From the NCBI GenBank assembly GCA_012064415.1, contig SSNU01000675.1:124001-188000 (forward strand): a stretch of 64,000 nt of DNA. The letters run 5' to 3'. Numbering within the stretch: the stretch's first letter is position 1; each line of letters opens with the position of its first letter. The DNA comes from Gyrodactylus bullatarudis. Lineage: Eukaryota; Platyhelminthes; Monogenea; Gyrodactylidea; Gyrodactylidae. Under the pieces are notes generated by a model, which was not told the DNA's origin, made no database searches, and saw nothing but the letters and a program-made list of their open reading frames with translations. Both the position numbers and the translations under genes were made by a program. Positions 9,801 to 21,047 of the stretch are shown one piece after another.

Positions 9801-11415
9801 AAGGCAGTGCACTGGGAAAGACAGGGTTACTCTTTTCAAACTGAGACGTGTAAACAGAGTGATTATACACACTATGCGAAGTGGAAAAAAAAAACTTGAA
9901 GCATTTATCTTATTTTCCCAATTTACGGTCACATTGATCGCAATACCGCTAACTTTTATTTTCCCAGCTCTCAATTTCTTATTAGTATTTGATTTTCCAG
10001 GGGTAAATTTGAATTTTCTTTGTAAAAAGGAATCATTATTGTGTACTTAAGCCTAAATTATGAGTAATTCTATTATAAAGAAATCTTTCGAGTTTAATTT
10101 CCGGTCATAGAATTAAAATAATGAAAGAACCTATGATTCCGTTAGATGTAAATTATTAATGGAGATAATTATTTTCGTAGACCTTCAAGTGATTTGCTTC
10201 AACTAAATTTGAATAACAATGAGACACAGCTGCCCTCGTGCAATTATGATAAAGGAATCTCAGAATTTGATGACAAACTGTTGCTCTCAATCACAACGAC
10301 AAGCTCCTCAAAGAGGAAATGTCTCATTTTACCAAAGGAACACCATGAAAGTTTGCTTCGTATAAAAGATTCCATTCTCAATCAGAGGAAGACTGTTAAC
10401 GGAGAAGAATTTACCAGGGTAAGAAAGCTTTGAATTAAATTACCTTTTTCCAGACGATGCATTTTAACCTATTTATGACCTCTATGTTCAAACCAACTTT
10501 ATCCAATGACTTTCCAAAAATTTTTCCTGATTCTTTTTTGAGAAAATATCAAAACCGATCCAAGTTTGCTATCATGCCAAATTTTTTGCTAGCCAGGCTT
10601 AAGAATGCCATTGATATTTGAGCTTGTACAGAAAGGCGAAGAATTCCTGAATTCATGATCTTTTATGATCGAAATTATTAAACTCATCAATGTTCAGAGA
10701 TAAAAAGATTCATGTCCATCTGAAGAAGAGTTTCTTGAAAATCAGGCAAACTTCAACCCCATTTTTAACTCAAGTCTTCAACATCCAAGTTAATTTGTTT
10801 TATCAGATTGAATGGAATTTATAAGATATCCCTTTAGACATTAACTGAGTGTTCGTAAAAATTAATTCACAAATACATGCTCTCTTTAGTGAAGTTTCAC
10901 TTTGAATTACCAATTCTCACCAGTAGATGGGAATTTCAATATAAATCAGTAGCTTGAGAAAAACTCATTCTTTCCTAAATTTATTCTCAAATTTAGACCC
11001 AAAGTGAAAATAATTCCGAAAACCAAAATATGTATTAAAAACTATAAAACTGCCAAGTTTTCATAATAAATTACAGCTGATTAATTTGTAACTCATCTGG
11101 AAAGTGTCTTGATTTTTGAATGAAATTTCTATTGAAATTATGACTGAATTTAAAATCGAAATTGTTCAAGAAGACTCTCTCCATTGGTCAACGCACCTGT
11201 TTCCTGAGAATTTCTTTTGTCAAAAAAATTTTATAATTATTTTCTATTACTTTCAGACTTGTCAGCGATTAACAGATGAAATATTCGCAAGAATCTGGCG
11301 ACAAGTAAATGTAGATCTTGATGAAGTTCTCGATGAAATAGTTGTTGACCTCATACAAGAAGAATTAACAACCGATGATGGTAAACGATTATTGGAATTA
11401 TTCAAGGATAAATAA
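3839..11415 (+). CDS. Moonraker/KIAA0753-like centrosomal protein, multi-exon gene model
   Basis: Model: 3839-~4843, 4920-5039, 5131-5242, 5299-5413, 7731-7808, 10181-10418, 11257-11415. All junctions from 5039 onward have GT-AG borders and agree in phase. Exon 2 carries PEFLKAAICVARRDVQKMKR, matching the 'ERL.YAV.LARRDVKR' signature I know from the moonraker/OFIP family (centriolar satellite and centriole duplication factors). The last exon (LDEVLDEIVVDLIQEEL) resembles that family's acidic C-terminal helix. Exon 1 is a large helical ORF of unknown family ending in a coiled coil; its join to exon 2 is unsure. Options are donor 4844 with acceptor 4919 (weak GTTTCT donor), or donor 4794 with acceptor 4926; both keep frame. 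Exon 1 could instead be a separate gene with stop 4850-4852. Introns 4 (2.3 kb) and 5 (2.4 kb) carry retroelements and a foldback. AATAAA overlaps the final stop. Confidence 0.5.
5775..7142 (-). mobile_element. Degenerate Ty3/gypsy-type LTR retrotransposon fragment (gag zinc knuckle, protease, RT)
   Basis: Antisense inside intron 4 of the moonraker-like gene. Reading from 7142 down, three overlapping frames give a CCHC zinc knuckle (CFRCQKIGHYQSEC, about 6890-6930), a retropepsin-like domain and a reverse transcriptase start (KKNGEIRLTSGYNRTAY), continued in a third frame by IDLSDAYHQIRLHED and FGLSAAPSIFQETM. The protease active-site loop reads NGGS where D-T/S-G is expected. The RT active site reads QVDILIGG, with one aspartate of the YVDD pair apparently missing. 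Frame breaks near 6814 and 6158 and loss of RNase H, integrase and LTRs show a dead 5'/3'-truncated copy. Confidence 0.85.
7370..7612 (-). mobile_element. LINE reverse-transcriptase fragment (YADD)
   Basis: The minus-strand translation gives RRQYVNI, then SGVPQGSAIGP (RT motif B), SNLVFSKI, and FTYADDIKILFPLQ, with the catalytic Y-A-D-D intact. It is only about 80 codons long, and both ends are cut. It sits between the gypsy fragment and exon 5 of the moonraker-like gene, so the intron has taken up at least two independent insertions. It is distinct from the FADD-type family near 50-60 kb. Confidence 0.8.
8725..9210. repeat. Foldback family FB-1, copy 1 (left arm truncated)
   Basis: The left half (8733-8860: AATGCACCAAATTTCCAC... 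through GCAATTAAATGCAGAT) is the inverse of the right half (about 8960-9090: ATCTGCATTTAACTGCTTTA ... GGTGCATTT). The right arm continues to the family's outer end, CATCTTCATGTCAA at 9197-9210. The matching outer left arm is missing. It lies in intron 5 of the moonraker-like gene. A 68-codon ORF over the left arm is not conserved among copies and is not called a gene. Confidence 0.75.
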
Positions 11416-11524
11416 ATACAGAATTAAGTGTACAAGTATTTTTGTGACCATTGAATCAACATTCACAATTAGGTAGCTCTAAATATCCTTATTATCCAAT
11501 CAGGGCTCATTTTGAATAATGCTC

Positions 11525-11757
11525 AAGTATCTTGATAGGAAGAAGCCTCCCTGTTAGCCAACTAAAGCCTTATCTATAGAACTGCCGATGGGTGCTAGTC
11601 TCTAATGAGACATATGTTAATATTACTCTTACAGTCGAACCTCAAATGACTAACTCATTGAAACCTATAATAAATTATTAGAGACAAGCAACCCTCGGCG
11701 GTTCTAGATAAGGCTGATAGTTGGTTAATAGGGAGGCTTCTTTCTATCAACATACTT
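11525..11757. repeat. Short foldback element with about 80-bp inverted arms
   Basis: Left arm 11525-11610 and right arm 11675-11757 are inverse copies: AAGTATSTTGATAG, then AAGAAGCCTCCCT, then CCTTATCTA...GAAC, GCCGA and GTCTCTAAT. It begins 110 bp after the moonraker-like stop codon, so it may lie in that gene's 3' flank. A single arm of the same family recurs at 14771-14832. Confidence 0.8.
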
Positions 11758-13614
11758 AATCATTATTCAGCAGAAGACTCATTAGAGTCTTGCATAGCTC
11801 GATGTTGAATATATAAGCTTAGTATAAGTAGATAGGATATATAAGCCTCGGAGTGCTTGCCCAGGGAGCATCTGATCTGAGGTTAGATTCTCAGAGAAGG
11901 CGTAAGACTGACGACCCCTAATGAGTGTGAAACTATAGTATAAGTTCTCGCTTGATCTTTGGGTGTGGTAAATTCATTGTAAGTTTCATTGAGCTACTGT
12001 AAGAGAAAAAAATTTATATTTTAAATTGGTTTTCAGTACAGAGGGGATAGTTGGTTAAAATAAGCATTTTAATAGTTCTTTTTAAGGCTCTATCGATCAC
12101 CATCAATCAATTCTTGATTTGTTTAAAACAATTCTGAAAGTTTATTGGGTCCAGATCCCTGTATGTTGACTTAGATATTCCATCGATCACTTATCGAATT
12201 CGTATTTAGCTGATTGAACCAGTAAAACTGATAAATTTGAGAATAATTTGAGATCGTCAGAACAAGATTGAAAAGCCCTCAATTATGAGTTGAAAAAGCT
12301 CTAAAAGTGGACTCAAACGAGTTTAAATCCTTCAAAATATTATCTCTCTTGAAAATAGTGCATAGATTCTGATCAAAAAATGTTTATTAAAAATTGTTGA
12401 TCTCAGGACGCACACTTATCTTTTTCAAAATCTTCTACCTTGTCATTAAAATCAATTTTAAACTCGATAATCTCTGTTCTTTTCTGATAAGATATGATTT
12501 TTATTGAATTTTGTTAATTAAAATGTAAGTTTTCATTTATGTACACTGAACCAGATCGATATTAACAAGCCCCGTAATCCCCAACAGACCTTGCGAGTCG
12601 ATTACAATTTTTATTATCTAATCAAAAAAAAGACAAGATCAACCACAGTATTACAGGTCACATTACTAAACGGTTTCAATGAAATTTGTACACTCATTTC
12701 AGAGTATATAGAAAAATAATACTATGGTAACGTATTTTAATATCAGAACTCTCATTGTCAAATTATTCGATCTAATCTTTTTCAATGAAATTGAATAAAT
12801 TTGAAAAAAAGAACAAATAAAAAATTACTTGTCGTTTCTTCTCTTTTGAGACAAAGGTGTGCTACGTCTATCTTTTATTTTGTGAATTTTATTGAAAATA
12901 ATGTAAATTAAATACGACTTTAGAGGACTCAGATAGAAAAATGAATCAAAAAGAAAAGTTTCGTCATGTTAACTTTGCAATGCTAATTGTTTCATTTTGT
13001 CAACTGAGCAAGAACCAGAAGCTGTTACACATAAAGAATCTTGAATTTCCCGTAAAATATATATCACTGATGTGTAAGTTACTCCCTATATGTAACTCTG
13101 AATGATGTGAAGGTGGGCATCTATGGTTTTTAAAAAATTAAGGAAGCAAAAATTATGAAAATTGTCTTAAATCCAGATCACGCGACCCACTTTTACTATA
13201 CGGAGAAAACCTATTTGAAAAAAAACTATTTCAAGAAAAGTATGGCCATTTTTCGAATTTGTATCTGAAAAAGAGTACAGTCCTGTGAATGCATTGCATA
13301 ACATTACGAGCATTAGTCATTAATGTTTAATTGCACAAGTAATGTGGATAATAACCCCACCCTATGTGAGAAAAATAGTCAGAAAGAGCCCTTGCAAATT
13401 CTATTAGAAATAGCCCTACTAAACATGGTATGGAAATGATCAGCAAAAAATCTCTTTCGAAAGGTATTAATTAAGTTGAAAATTATTTTTTAGCTTATTT
13501 TTGGGTAAATATGTCTGCTTACAAGTAGTCACGATTTATGAAAGAGATTTTTGAGGGGTAGAAATTAGGGGGATAATTTTTACACAGTTATTAAAGAGGG
13601 ATATCTTGTAGGTA
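11758..13614. other. Intergenic, no gene seen
   Basis: AT-rich, with stop codons dense in all frames. No splice-consistent coding segment, RNA gene or clear repeat arm was recognised. Confidence 0.5.
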
Positions 13615-13842
13615 TAGTTACAGTGGTAGGCCAAAATACAATTTCGGTTACTTTTCTATATTTCAGTAAATAGGAATAGTCTTGGATGAAAAAATCTTGG
13701 GCAGCTATCAGAAACAGATTTTTAAAAGTTGAACTATAATTGCAAAATAAATATTCAGAACAGCACAGACTAACCATGACTGCAATAATTAAATTTCAAC
13801 ACAGTGAAAACTAAACTGTATTTTGGCCTACCACTGTAACCA
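13615..13842. repeat. Tc1/mariner-type MITE, 228 bp, flanked by TA
   Basis: Terminal inverted repeats of about 30 bp: TAGTTACAGTGGTAGGCC... on the left and TGGTTACAGTGGTAGGCC... (reverse complement) on the right, both continuing AAAATACARTTT. TA dinucleotides flank both ends (13613-13614 and 13843-13844), as expected of Tc1/mariner target duplication. The CAGTGNTRGGCCAAAA start resembles known Tc1 termini. No transposase ORF is inside, so the element is non-autonomous. Confidence 0.85.
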
Positions 13843-14770
13843 TATCTGTAAATGCAAATGTCCGAGGCATTGATGAATAAATTCATCCTATCAAACATAA
13901 TTTTAAGCTGTTCTTGACTATAATGTTGTTAAAAACACTTCAGGTAGAAAGTAATAGAATTATTAGTTGAAAATTATTTTGTTCAATAAGATAAGCTTTT
14001 TTACAAAAGGTTTAGATAGCTCAGATATATGTAAAAATATGTGCTAAAAACTTTTTTATCCTTGAACTAAATTAGTTTTTGAAAGAAAATTTCTACGTTT
14101 AAGAAATAACTGAGCTAAAGTTCAGAATATATAAATTTGTGGCCCTAATTATAACTAACAAGGGCTTTCAAAGTGCTATCTTTGACATGAATTTTCATAA
14201 GAATGATGAAATTTACGTTCTTAAGTTTCAAAGATTAAGTTTCCTCATAGCTATAGCAATCACTATTCAACAAATTACACCTTTTGTTTTATTAAAATAC
14301 TCATTGGTTTTTAGTTTTAAATTCACCGCGCATAAAATTAATGAAAAATCTTGTAGAGAAATAACTTATATATGCTTCAATGTGATTCCATAATTTAGTT
14401 TTATAAAAACTTGTGTTTCTCATCTACATCTAAATGACCTGAATAACAGTTACAGAGTGAACAAGAGAACTCTCAGGTGCTAGAAAAACCACTCATTCAG
14501 CTCAATGAATTCTCAGCATAAACTTGATCCTTTGAGTTGAAACAATGTAGAATTATTACTACATGATACTAATTTCAAGAATATACAAGATTGCTTTTGA
14601 GTTTGAACTATAAATCATAGTTTTTCTAGTACGATCATATAAACTCTCGTACCTTGATCTTTTTTGACTTTTTTTCGTCTTTTGGACGTTTTAGAGAGGG
14701 ATAAAATAATTTTAGCTACCATACGATCCTGAATAAGACATGAGAATATCTTTGGTAAGAAACTTTCAAT

Positions 14771-14832
14771 TATTAACCAACTATCAGCCTTATCTATAGA
14801 ACCACCGAGGGATCTCAGTCTCTAATGAGTCT
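14771..14832. repeat. Solitary arm of the 11.5-kb foldback family
   Basis: TTAACCAACTATCAGCCTTATC ... CCGAGGG ... GTCTCTAATGAG matches the arm of the element at 11525-11757. No inverse partner lies nearby. The block GCTACCATACGAT just upstream (about 14715) recurs near 16118, suggesting a further dispersed repeat. Confidence 0.65.
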
Positions 14833-15054
14833 TTTGCTAGCATTTATTCTAAATTTGGAATGAAGTAGCCACTTTTTTCACCTTTAAGCTCAACATTTTT
14901 ATCGATTTAAAGCAATTTAATCTTGACATTTCGGATTAAGATTAGACGAAAAATTCAAATTTTACCATAGAAATTTTTAGAGTTAAAATGTGGCATACTT
15001 CAAGTGAAAAAAAGCTAATATAAGTCTTGTTGATAAAATTTACAAAAATGAAAA

Positions 15055-15345
15055 AAACATTTGAGGGCTGTGGTGTTTATAAATTAAAGTGTAGCTGTGA
15101 TAAAAGTTATATTGGTTAAACTGGTAGAAATTTTAAAACAGGAATCAAAGAACATAAATAATAAATCACAACAAAAATGGGCAGAAAATCATTTTTGAGT
15201 AGGTTAAAGTTCTTAGTAAATTCTTACAGAAAAAACTTTAGAAAAGGGTTAATTCACGAAATTGGCAATAACGATAATTTTAGTGGAAATGAGCAGTGTT
15301 GGCAAAAGAAGGAAGTTAAATTAAATCTGATGAAAAATTAGGACT
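15055..15345 (+). mobile_element. Penelope-like retroelement fragment: GIY-YIG endonuclease
   Basis: The frame GVYKLKCSCDKSYIG, one stop codon, TGRNFKTGIKEHK carries the signature of the C-terminal GIY-YIG nuclease of Penelope-like elements: the G-V-Y and Y-I-G strands, a Cys pair between them, and the R...H pair. Stop codons interrupt the frame. About 60 further residues of unassigned sequence follow. It belongs to a different lineage from the copies at 16963, 41935 and 54850, whose YIG segment reads SYIGRTIRKL. Confidence 0.75.
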
Positions 15346-16909
15346 ATTACTCTATTCTTCTGATTATCTATATTTTATTATCAAACTCTTGTATTATTCT
15401 ATTCTCTAATCTGATTGGACAAAACTGATAAGGATGAGATCGTGCAAGTATATAAATAGTTTTTTGGTTTTGATAAGTTATTGACCCAAGTTTTAGTAAA
15501 TTTTATTATAAAACTAATTCTATACCTTTTACAGACGAAAATAAGACGTTATTAGGTACAAAATAAGATACACGTAGATTCAAAATGAGAATATATGCTT
15601 GTGTCCAAAAGGCATGATGTAATTACCTAGAGACTCTAATGACTCGTTAGTAATGAGTAGAGAAGTAGAGTAGGGAAGTTTCAATAAGTTTGAGCAGTTA
15701 GTGTTTTCCTTTTAGCTAGTATTCTGATAAAATTAAGTTTGAAAGTCCTCGTTTGAGCTTCAGTTAATAGAACCATTAAATGCAGAATATCATGATGATT
15801 TTACAGTTAGCAGCCTTCGATTTTTTTATTGAAGCCGTATCTTGAGTGCAAATCCTAGCGTGTAATATCATTGTTTTATTAATTTTTTGATTGTTTTTGA
15901 GATTGTGAAGGAGGTTCTTGATTATTTTAATGCAAATAAATATTTTTAAGATGAAGATTCAAAAAGGCAAAAAAAGGATTTTTGGATGAAAAAAGGCAAA
16001 CTCAACTCTTGGACCAAGCGAACACGAGATTTTATAATGACGCTTAATATCCCTGTATTAATCAATGGACAAAAAAGGCAAAAGTAAAGGCCTTAGTAAT
16101 GAGTCTTTTGCTTATTTTTGCTACCATACGATTCTGTGACGCCCAACAGTTAAATTAGAGAACAGTTGCTCCCTCTTATTTCTCTCAAAGTTTACGTTGA
16201 ATCGTGTTGGCCTTTTTATTATCGATGACGTGAAAACTCACCGCAAGGAATTCGTTTTCATTACATCGCTGTTAAAAAGCCCAAAAGTCTCTTTTCCATT
16301 CAGAAAAATTACTGCGAAACACGAAGGGGGCAAATGTTCGCTGACTAGAAAGTTGAAATACGCAGCTCTTTTGCTAAAAATAGATTTTTTTAAATTCATA
16401 AAATCTAAAAAATCATATTCATTAGATGGATATAGGGGGGATTTTTCAAGAAATAGCAATTGACGTATAACTTCTGGACTTTTGATCAATTATTAAGATT
16501 CTTTTTGAAAATTACCTCCACCAAAGGTTACAGTTGCACTTTTAAAAAAAGACTAATGAATTCTAATTTTATCAACTCAAAAAGTTAAGAATGCATATTT
16601 GATTTTTTCATTCTTGTCTGTTGCATATCGATTTGAATTTTTTTTCCAAACATTGAAATGAGCAAAATTCATTTTTTTCTATTTCAACTTACTTGCAGAG
16701 TTTAATTTTAGAAACTATCTGTACAGGTAAATTTATTGTTTGCTTCAATTTTCAATTTTTTTCTCTATTTAATTTTCAGCTTTAATTCCAAAGTGCTTGC
16801 TAGGATAGGAATATTCTCAGTCTTTTCAGTACGAATTAGCTAAAAAAAACTTATTCCTCATCTTTCTGTACGAGTAATCAGTTTAGTATAAATTAGCTGA
16901 TATAGATAT
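15346..16909. other. Intergenic, no gene seen
   Basis: Two antiparallel ORFs of 83-88 codons overlap at 16197-16489, but neither has splice context or a recognisable family. The rest is AT-rich with many stops. Confidence 0.5.
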
Positions 16910-16952
16910 ACCGTTAATCTTGTTACTCTTGATAGTCTTAAGACTATCAGGT
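16910..16952. repeat. MITE terminus with 18-bp perfect palindrome
   Basis: TTAATCTTGTTACTCTTGATAG matches the ends of the elements at 17219-17349 and 28402-28510. GATAGTCTTAAGACTATC at 16931-16948 is a perfect palindrome. It lies directly upstream of the Penelope-like fragment at 16963. Confidence 0.6.
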
Positions 16953-16962
16953 AGAATATCAA

Positions 16963-17470
16963 TAGAACAATTAGGAAGCTGTCTACAAGATCAAACGATC
17001 ACAGCGGTAACTAGGCGCATCAAACAGGAGAAATATTCTGCTTCAGTTTCGAATTTTTCTATTTTATACAAAAATCCAGGTGATGACAGTATAGATGTAT
17101 GGGTTAAAGAGAAATTCTTTATTAATCTATTGATGTGTAATACTTCTGAAAAAATCCTAGGAGTGCTATGAATAAACTGAGTGATTTTTCTTTCTAAATT
17201 CTGAAAGTCAAGAAATTAGTTATTATCAGTTAGTAACAAGATTCCCGGGATTCTTGAGACTATCAGATAATCTTGAAACCGAGTAACAAGTTTAACTGAT
17301 TTGCCAGGGAGTCTTGAGACTATCAAGAGTAACAAGATTACCGGTAACATATACAAACCAAATCTATTCAAAAAAACTATTCTTATTACCTTCAACTCCC
17401 TTGGCCTATGTGAGCTTTTCCACTTTTCTTTGCTATTTATTGGAGAGTTCTGGTGTTTTTTCAGCATACA
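16963..17470 (+). mobile_element. Penelope-like fragment (C-terminal region), interrupted by a later insertion
   Basis: Corresponds to the region after the YIG motif: LGSCLQDQTITAVTRRIKQE, then ASVSNFSILYKNPGDD and DVWVKEKFFINL. The same strings are found at 41935-42690 (reverse) and 54850-55340. The coding homology stops at 17130 and resumes at 17350 (TATACAAACC...), because a 219-bp element was inserted. Several mutations relative to its relatives show it is a dead copy. Confidence 0.8.
17131..17349. mobile_element. 219-bp non-autonomous element inserted in the Penelope-like fragment
   Basis: Comparison with the uninterrupted copy at 55240-55265 (AATCTATACAAACC) places the insertion exactly: it starts TGATGTGTAA, ends CCGGTAACA, and duplicates TAT on each side (17128-17130, 17350-17352). 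The right part contains inverted short blocks (GATAGTCT/AGACTATC, CTTGTTACTC) shared with 16910-16952 and 28402-28510. No coding capacity. Confidence 0.8.
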
Positions 17471-18930
17471 TTTGTTCTAATTTTATCCATCTTTTACTAT
17501 TTCTTACTATTTTTAAATTATTAACTTGAATGAACGTTTTAACTTTTATCATTTTTAAAGCAATGCCACTACTGATGATGCTTTATGGTTTTTAATATAT
17601 CTCCTTTTTAGTCTAGTTTTCGATACTACCATTCTTTTGAATCTTTTCGTTGTAGACTGTAAAAAGAGTTGCATGAGCAATGCCTAATGAGCTTTTTCAT
17701 GAGTAAAAGTGAAAAAAGGTCAAGTTACTTAATTTATCTACTCTAAGCCTTTTTAATGAAAAGTAATTAATATTGGCCTCAAGATTCGAAAAAGATCAAA
17801 TTCATGTCGCTAAATAGTACAATACAAGCTTGTACCTAAATGAGTCATCCTCTTATGAGTTTGTCGCCTCGTACATGACAAGAACCTCAATAGTACTGAG
17901 TCAACACCCAATACTCACTCCAAGGAAATCCTTAAGAAAGTTTGATGCAAAAGCTACTTCCAGGAAATATGTAATCAACTCAATCTACTGGATATCTCTT
18001 TTCAAATTCCCAGTTTTACCCTACTTAAACTATAGACTTCCACAGCTAAAAAATTGGAAAGGATAAAAATTATCCAGCTGCCCAATAAAATCTAAGATCT
18101 TAGAGCTAACCAAGGATACTCAATTCTCTTTGATTTCCTTCTTTCAACAAAAGATATCAGATATTTGTATTTATTTATTGATCTATGTAGTCCATTCAAG
18201 ATTTTTCAATCCTGAGAAAACTCGAGATAATTAAAACCTATGGACACCAGTTGTATTCATTTAAACCTGTTTTACTCAAATAAACTTCAAGTAGAAAAGT
18301 TCTTCTAGCTAGTAGTTAAGATGGCAAGATATATAAAGGGAGAGGACAAGAGTATGATAAAGTTGTAGAATAGTTGCCCATAGTAACGCATTGTCTGTTG
18401 GAAATCTCGTATTAATCTTAAATAATTAAAATTTTCTCACTGTACACAAACTATATTTCTATTGCTATCTGTAGAGAGACTTGTACACACTGTCTAGACA
18501 AACTTATGATGTAAACAAATCAGGAAACCCCAGCAGAGCAGATACACTAACTAATTATATACAGAGAAATAATGGGATACAGTAGTATAAAAAACTCCAA
18601 TTAAGACAAGAGTAAAATTGAATTTGATCCTAACTGGGTCAGCTTTTGTTCTTCTCATTGCACATTTTGAATAGTATTTCCCTAGGTTGTCTAGAATTGA
18701 TTTAGACTCCTTCAATCATCCTAAAATGGTGTTGCAATACGATTGAGTTTTCTTCTCTTCTTCTGAAATATGTTTTAGATAGGTGACGAGATTCATGTTT
18801 TTCATCTTGATCACAAAATTATTTCACATTGTTCATAAATATATATTTTACACTCATTAATAGGGTAAAATGAATTGCTTGTAAGATTTTGATATTCGTA
18901 TAATTTTAGTGATATATTTTACGCTTCAGT
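17471..18930. other. Intergenic, no gene seen
   Basis: AT-rich. A 78-codon ORF at 17830-18066 shows no family or splice context. Confidence 0.5.
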
Positions 18931-20935
18931 TTTTTATCTTCTTATTCCAAAATAGGTCTCCATTTATAACAAGCTATTACTACTTAAAGCAAATAGCAAC
19001 AACCCAAAAACCAGATATCATTCTCATAACAGAGTCGTGGTTCAAACCACATCACCTCGACTCTGATATATCAATTCCGTCCTTCTTAACAATCCGCAAT
19101 GACAGAACCTCTTCTAACGGCGGAGGAATCATTGCCTATGTACACAATACAATTGACTATGAAATAATCTCCAAATCCAGTAACTCAGCAGAAATTTTAG
19201 CTATTGATCTCCTTGAGGTCTCTACACGCATTATTCTACTTTATAATCATCCACCTGTTTCTTTAATTTCAGAAAACCTTATTACTGAGTTCATCAAAAA
19301 TCTCCCATGCAGCAATACCACTGAAACCATTATCACAGGGGATTTCAATCAACCAAATTACTCCCTATATCTTCCTCTCCCATCATCTCCACTAATCTCA
19401 TTCCTAAGTCAACTCGGCCTAAATCAAATTACGACAATTCCATCCAGACCAAGCTCAAACAATTTGCTTGACCTCTGTTTTACCAGTATCTCAAACCTTA
19501 ACCTAACATCTTCCATATGTCTTCCCTCTTCAGATCACGCAGCACTGGTTTTCTCTAATATCGACCACTTCCAATATTACAACCTATCCACTCCTCACAA
19601 AGTGGATCACTAATAAATCAAAATATCAGCACTATTTTCTCTAACGTCTTCAACACTGAAAAATCCTATGAACTAATTCTGGCAGCTGGAAAAATATCAA
19701 TCAACTCGAATCTAAGTAATCGATTTCCTACACAAACAATTTTTGAACAATCAATTATTGGGGACTTAAAAACTTATCCCAAGAAGGCCTGGAGGAAAAT
19801 AGCCTTCCTAACAAACAAAGACAAACACCACTCTGCCCAAGCAAAAACAACTGCAACAGCCCTAAATGACTTTTTCATCAACGTCTTCTCACAAAAAACT
19901 CGCCCCCAATCATCCCCACAAGCTTTCCAACAATCACAACTGATCTAATAATCAAAATCAAAAAAAAGAAAAGATGTCCATCACAACTCAATTGAATTAC
20001 TACTAATTATTACCTAATTACTATCTCTCCCAATGAAGATAACAGATTTGTACCATTCCTAAACGAACTTATCTTCCTCAGCCATATTCCGTTAGAATGG
20101 ACAACCATAAAAATCACGCCAATTCCGAAAACTAAGAAGCCAACGGTTCCATCTGACTACCGACCTATTTCCAACCTACCAATCTTCCTCTCAGTGATTG
20201 ACAGTGTCATCTCTCACTTCCTCAAAGAACAAATCAACATCCCAAGTATTGATCCCTCCCAACACTGTTTCTCTCACAACAAGAGCACATTCTCTAATCT
20301 CATCTCCTTTCTTGACACAGCCCATCTACAGCTGACGATAACAGAGTCATCATCCCATATAACAAGGACCCAACTTGCATACATAATGAACTCCAATACA
20401 TCTCGACAAAACTCGGTACTATTGGCCTCAACATGTCTAAAACTAAACTTATGCTGTTAGGATCTCAATCTCCTCCCCTATCATCCCTAAGTGACATCAC
20501 TACACAGACCATCAATAACCTGGGGCTTACCTACAATTCCAAGCTAGACACTTCCAAACACATTTCTGATGTAATCAAAGGACTCCATTACCGTACTTAC
20601 CTCCTCAGGAAGTTTGTAAAACACCCACACCTCAAACTCAAACTTTATAAGACTTTTATTATTCCCATACATGAATATGGTTCAGCCATTTTCTCATCAA
20701 TTAATTCTGCGAAAACCACAGCCCTGGAGAGAATTCGATATATCATGATCTGCAGCTGTTTAGGCCCTCAAAGATATAGATCAGCACTTCAAATGGCCAA
20801 CCTAACCCCGACGGGCAGCAGTCATCATAAAACTGCATCTTCAACACACGGGCCTGTCAAGATCCAATTATCAAACTCGCAATAATTCTCGATACTCGAT
20901 AGTTAGATTAATCTCAACTATTTCAGGTACCACAA
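18909..20935 (+). mobile_element. Damaged LINE: AP-type endonuclease plus reverse transcriptase remnants
   Basis: First ORF (18909-19613) reads as an apurinic-type endonuclease: QKPDIILITESWF (catalytic E), GGGIIAY, ITGDFN (D...N pair) and a late SDH (SSDHAAL), all in the right order. After frame breaks come RT pieces, ITPIPKTKKPTVPSDYRPISNL (spread over frames near 20110-20190), then LGLNMSKTKLMLLG-type thumb sequence and CLGPQRYRSALQMANLTP. The palm with its catalytic aspartates is largely deleted. This is the only endonuclease-bearing LINE copy seen in the window. Codon composition is richer in C than the surroundings. Confidence 0.85.
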
Positions 20936-21047
20936 AACAAATTGCTAACTTCCTATTCGAAAAAATCCCAGATGACCATAATCTTTTAAAAAACTACTAT
21001 TTTTAATTTCAAGATTCATTCTGTATATATATTTATTTTTTGGGATA

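Noticed and set aside
9582..9974. 130-codon minus-strand ORF
   Set aside because: No family resemblance, no splice context, overlapped by ORFs on the other strand inside an intron.
16197..16489. Pair of antiparallel ORFs of 83-88 codons
   Set aside because: Mirror-image open frames of chance type; no conserved motif.
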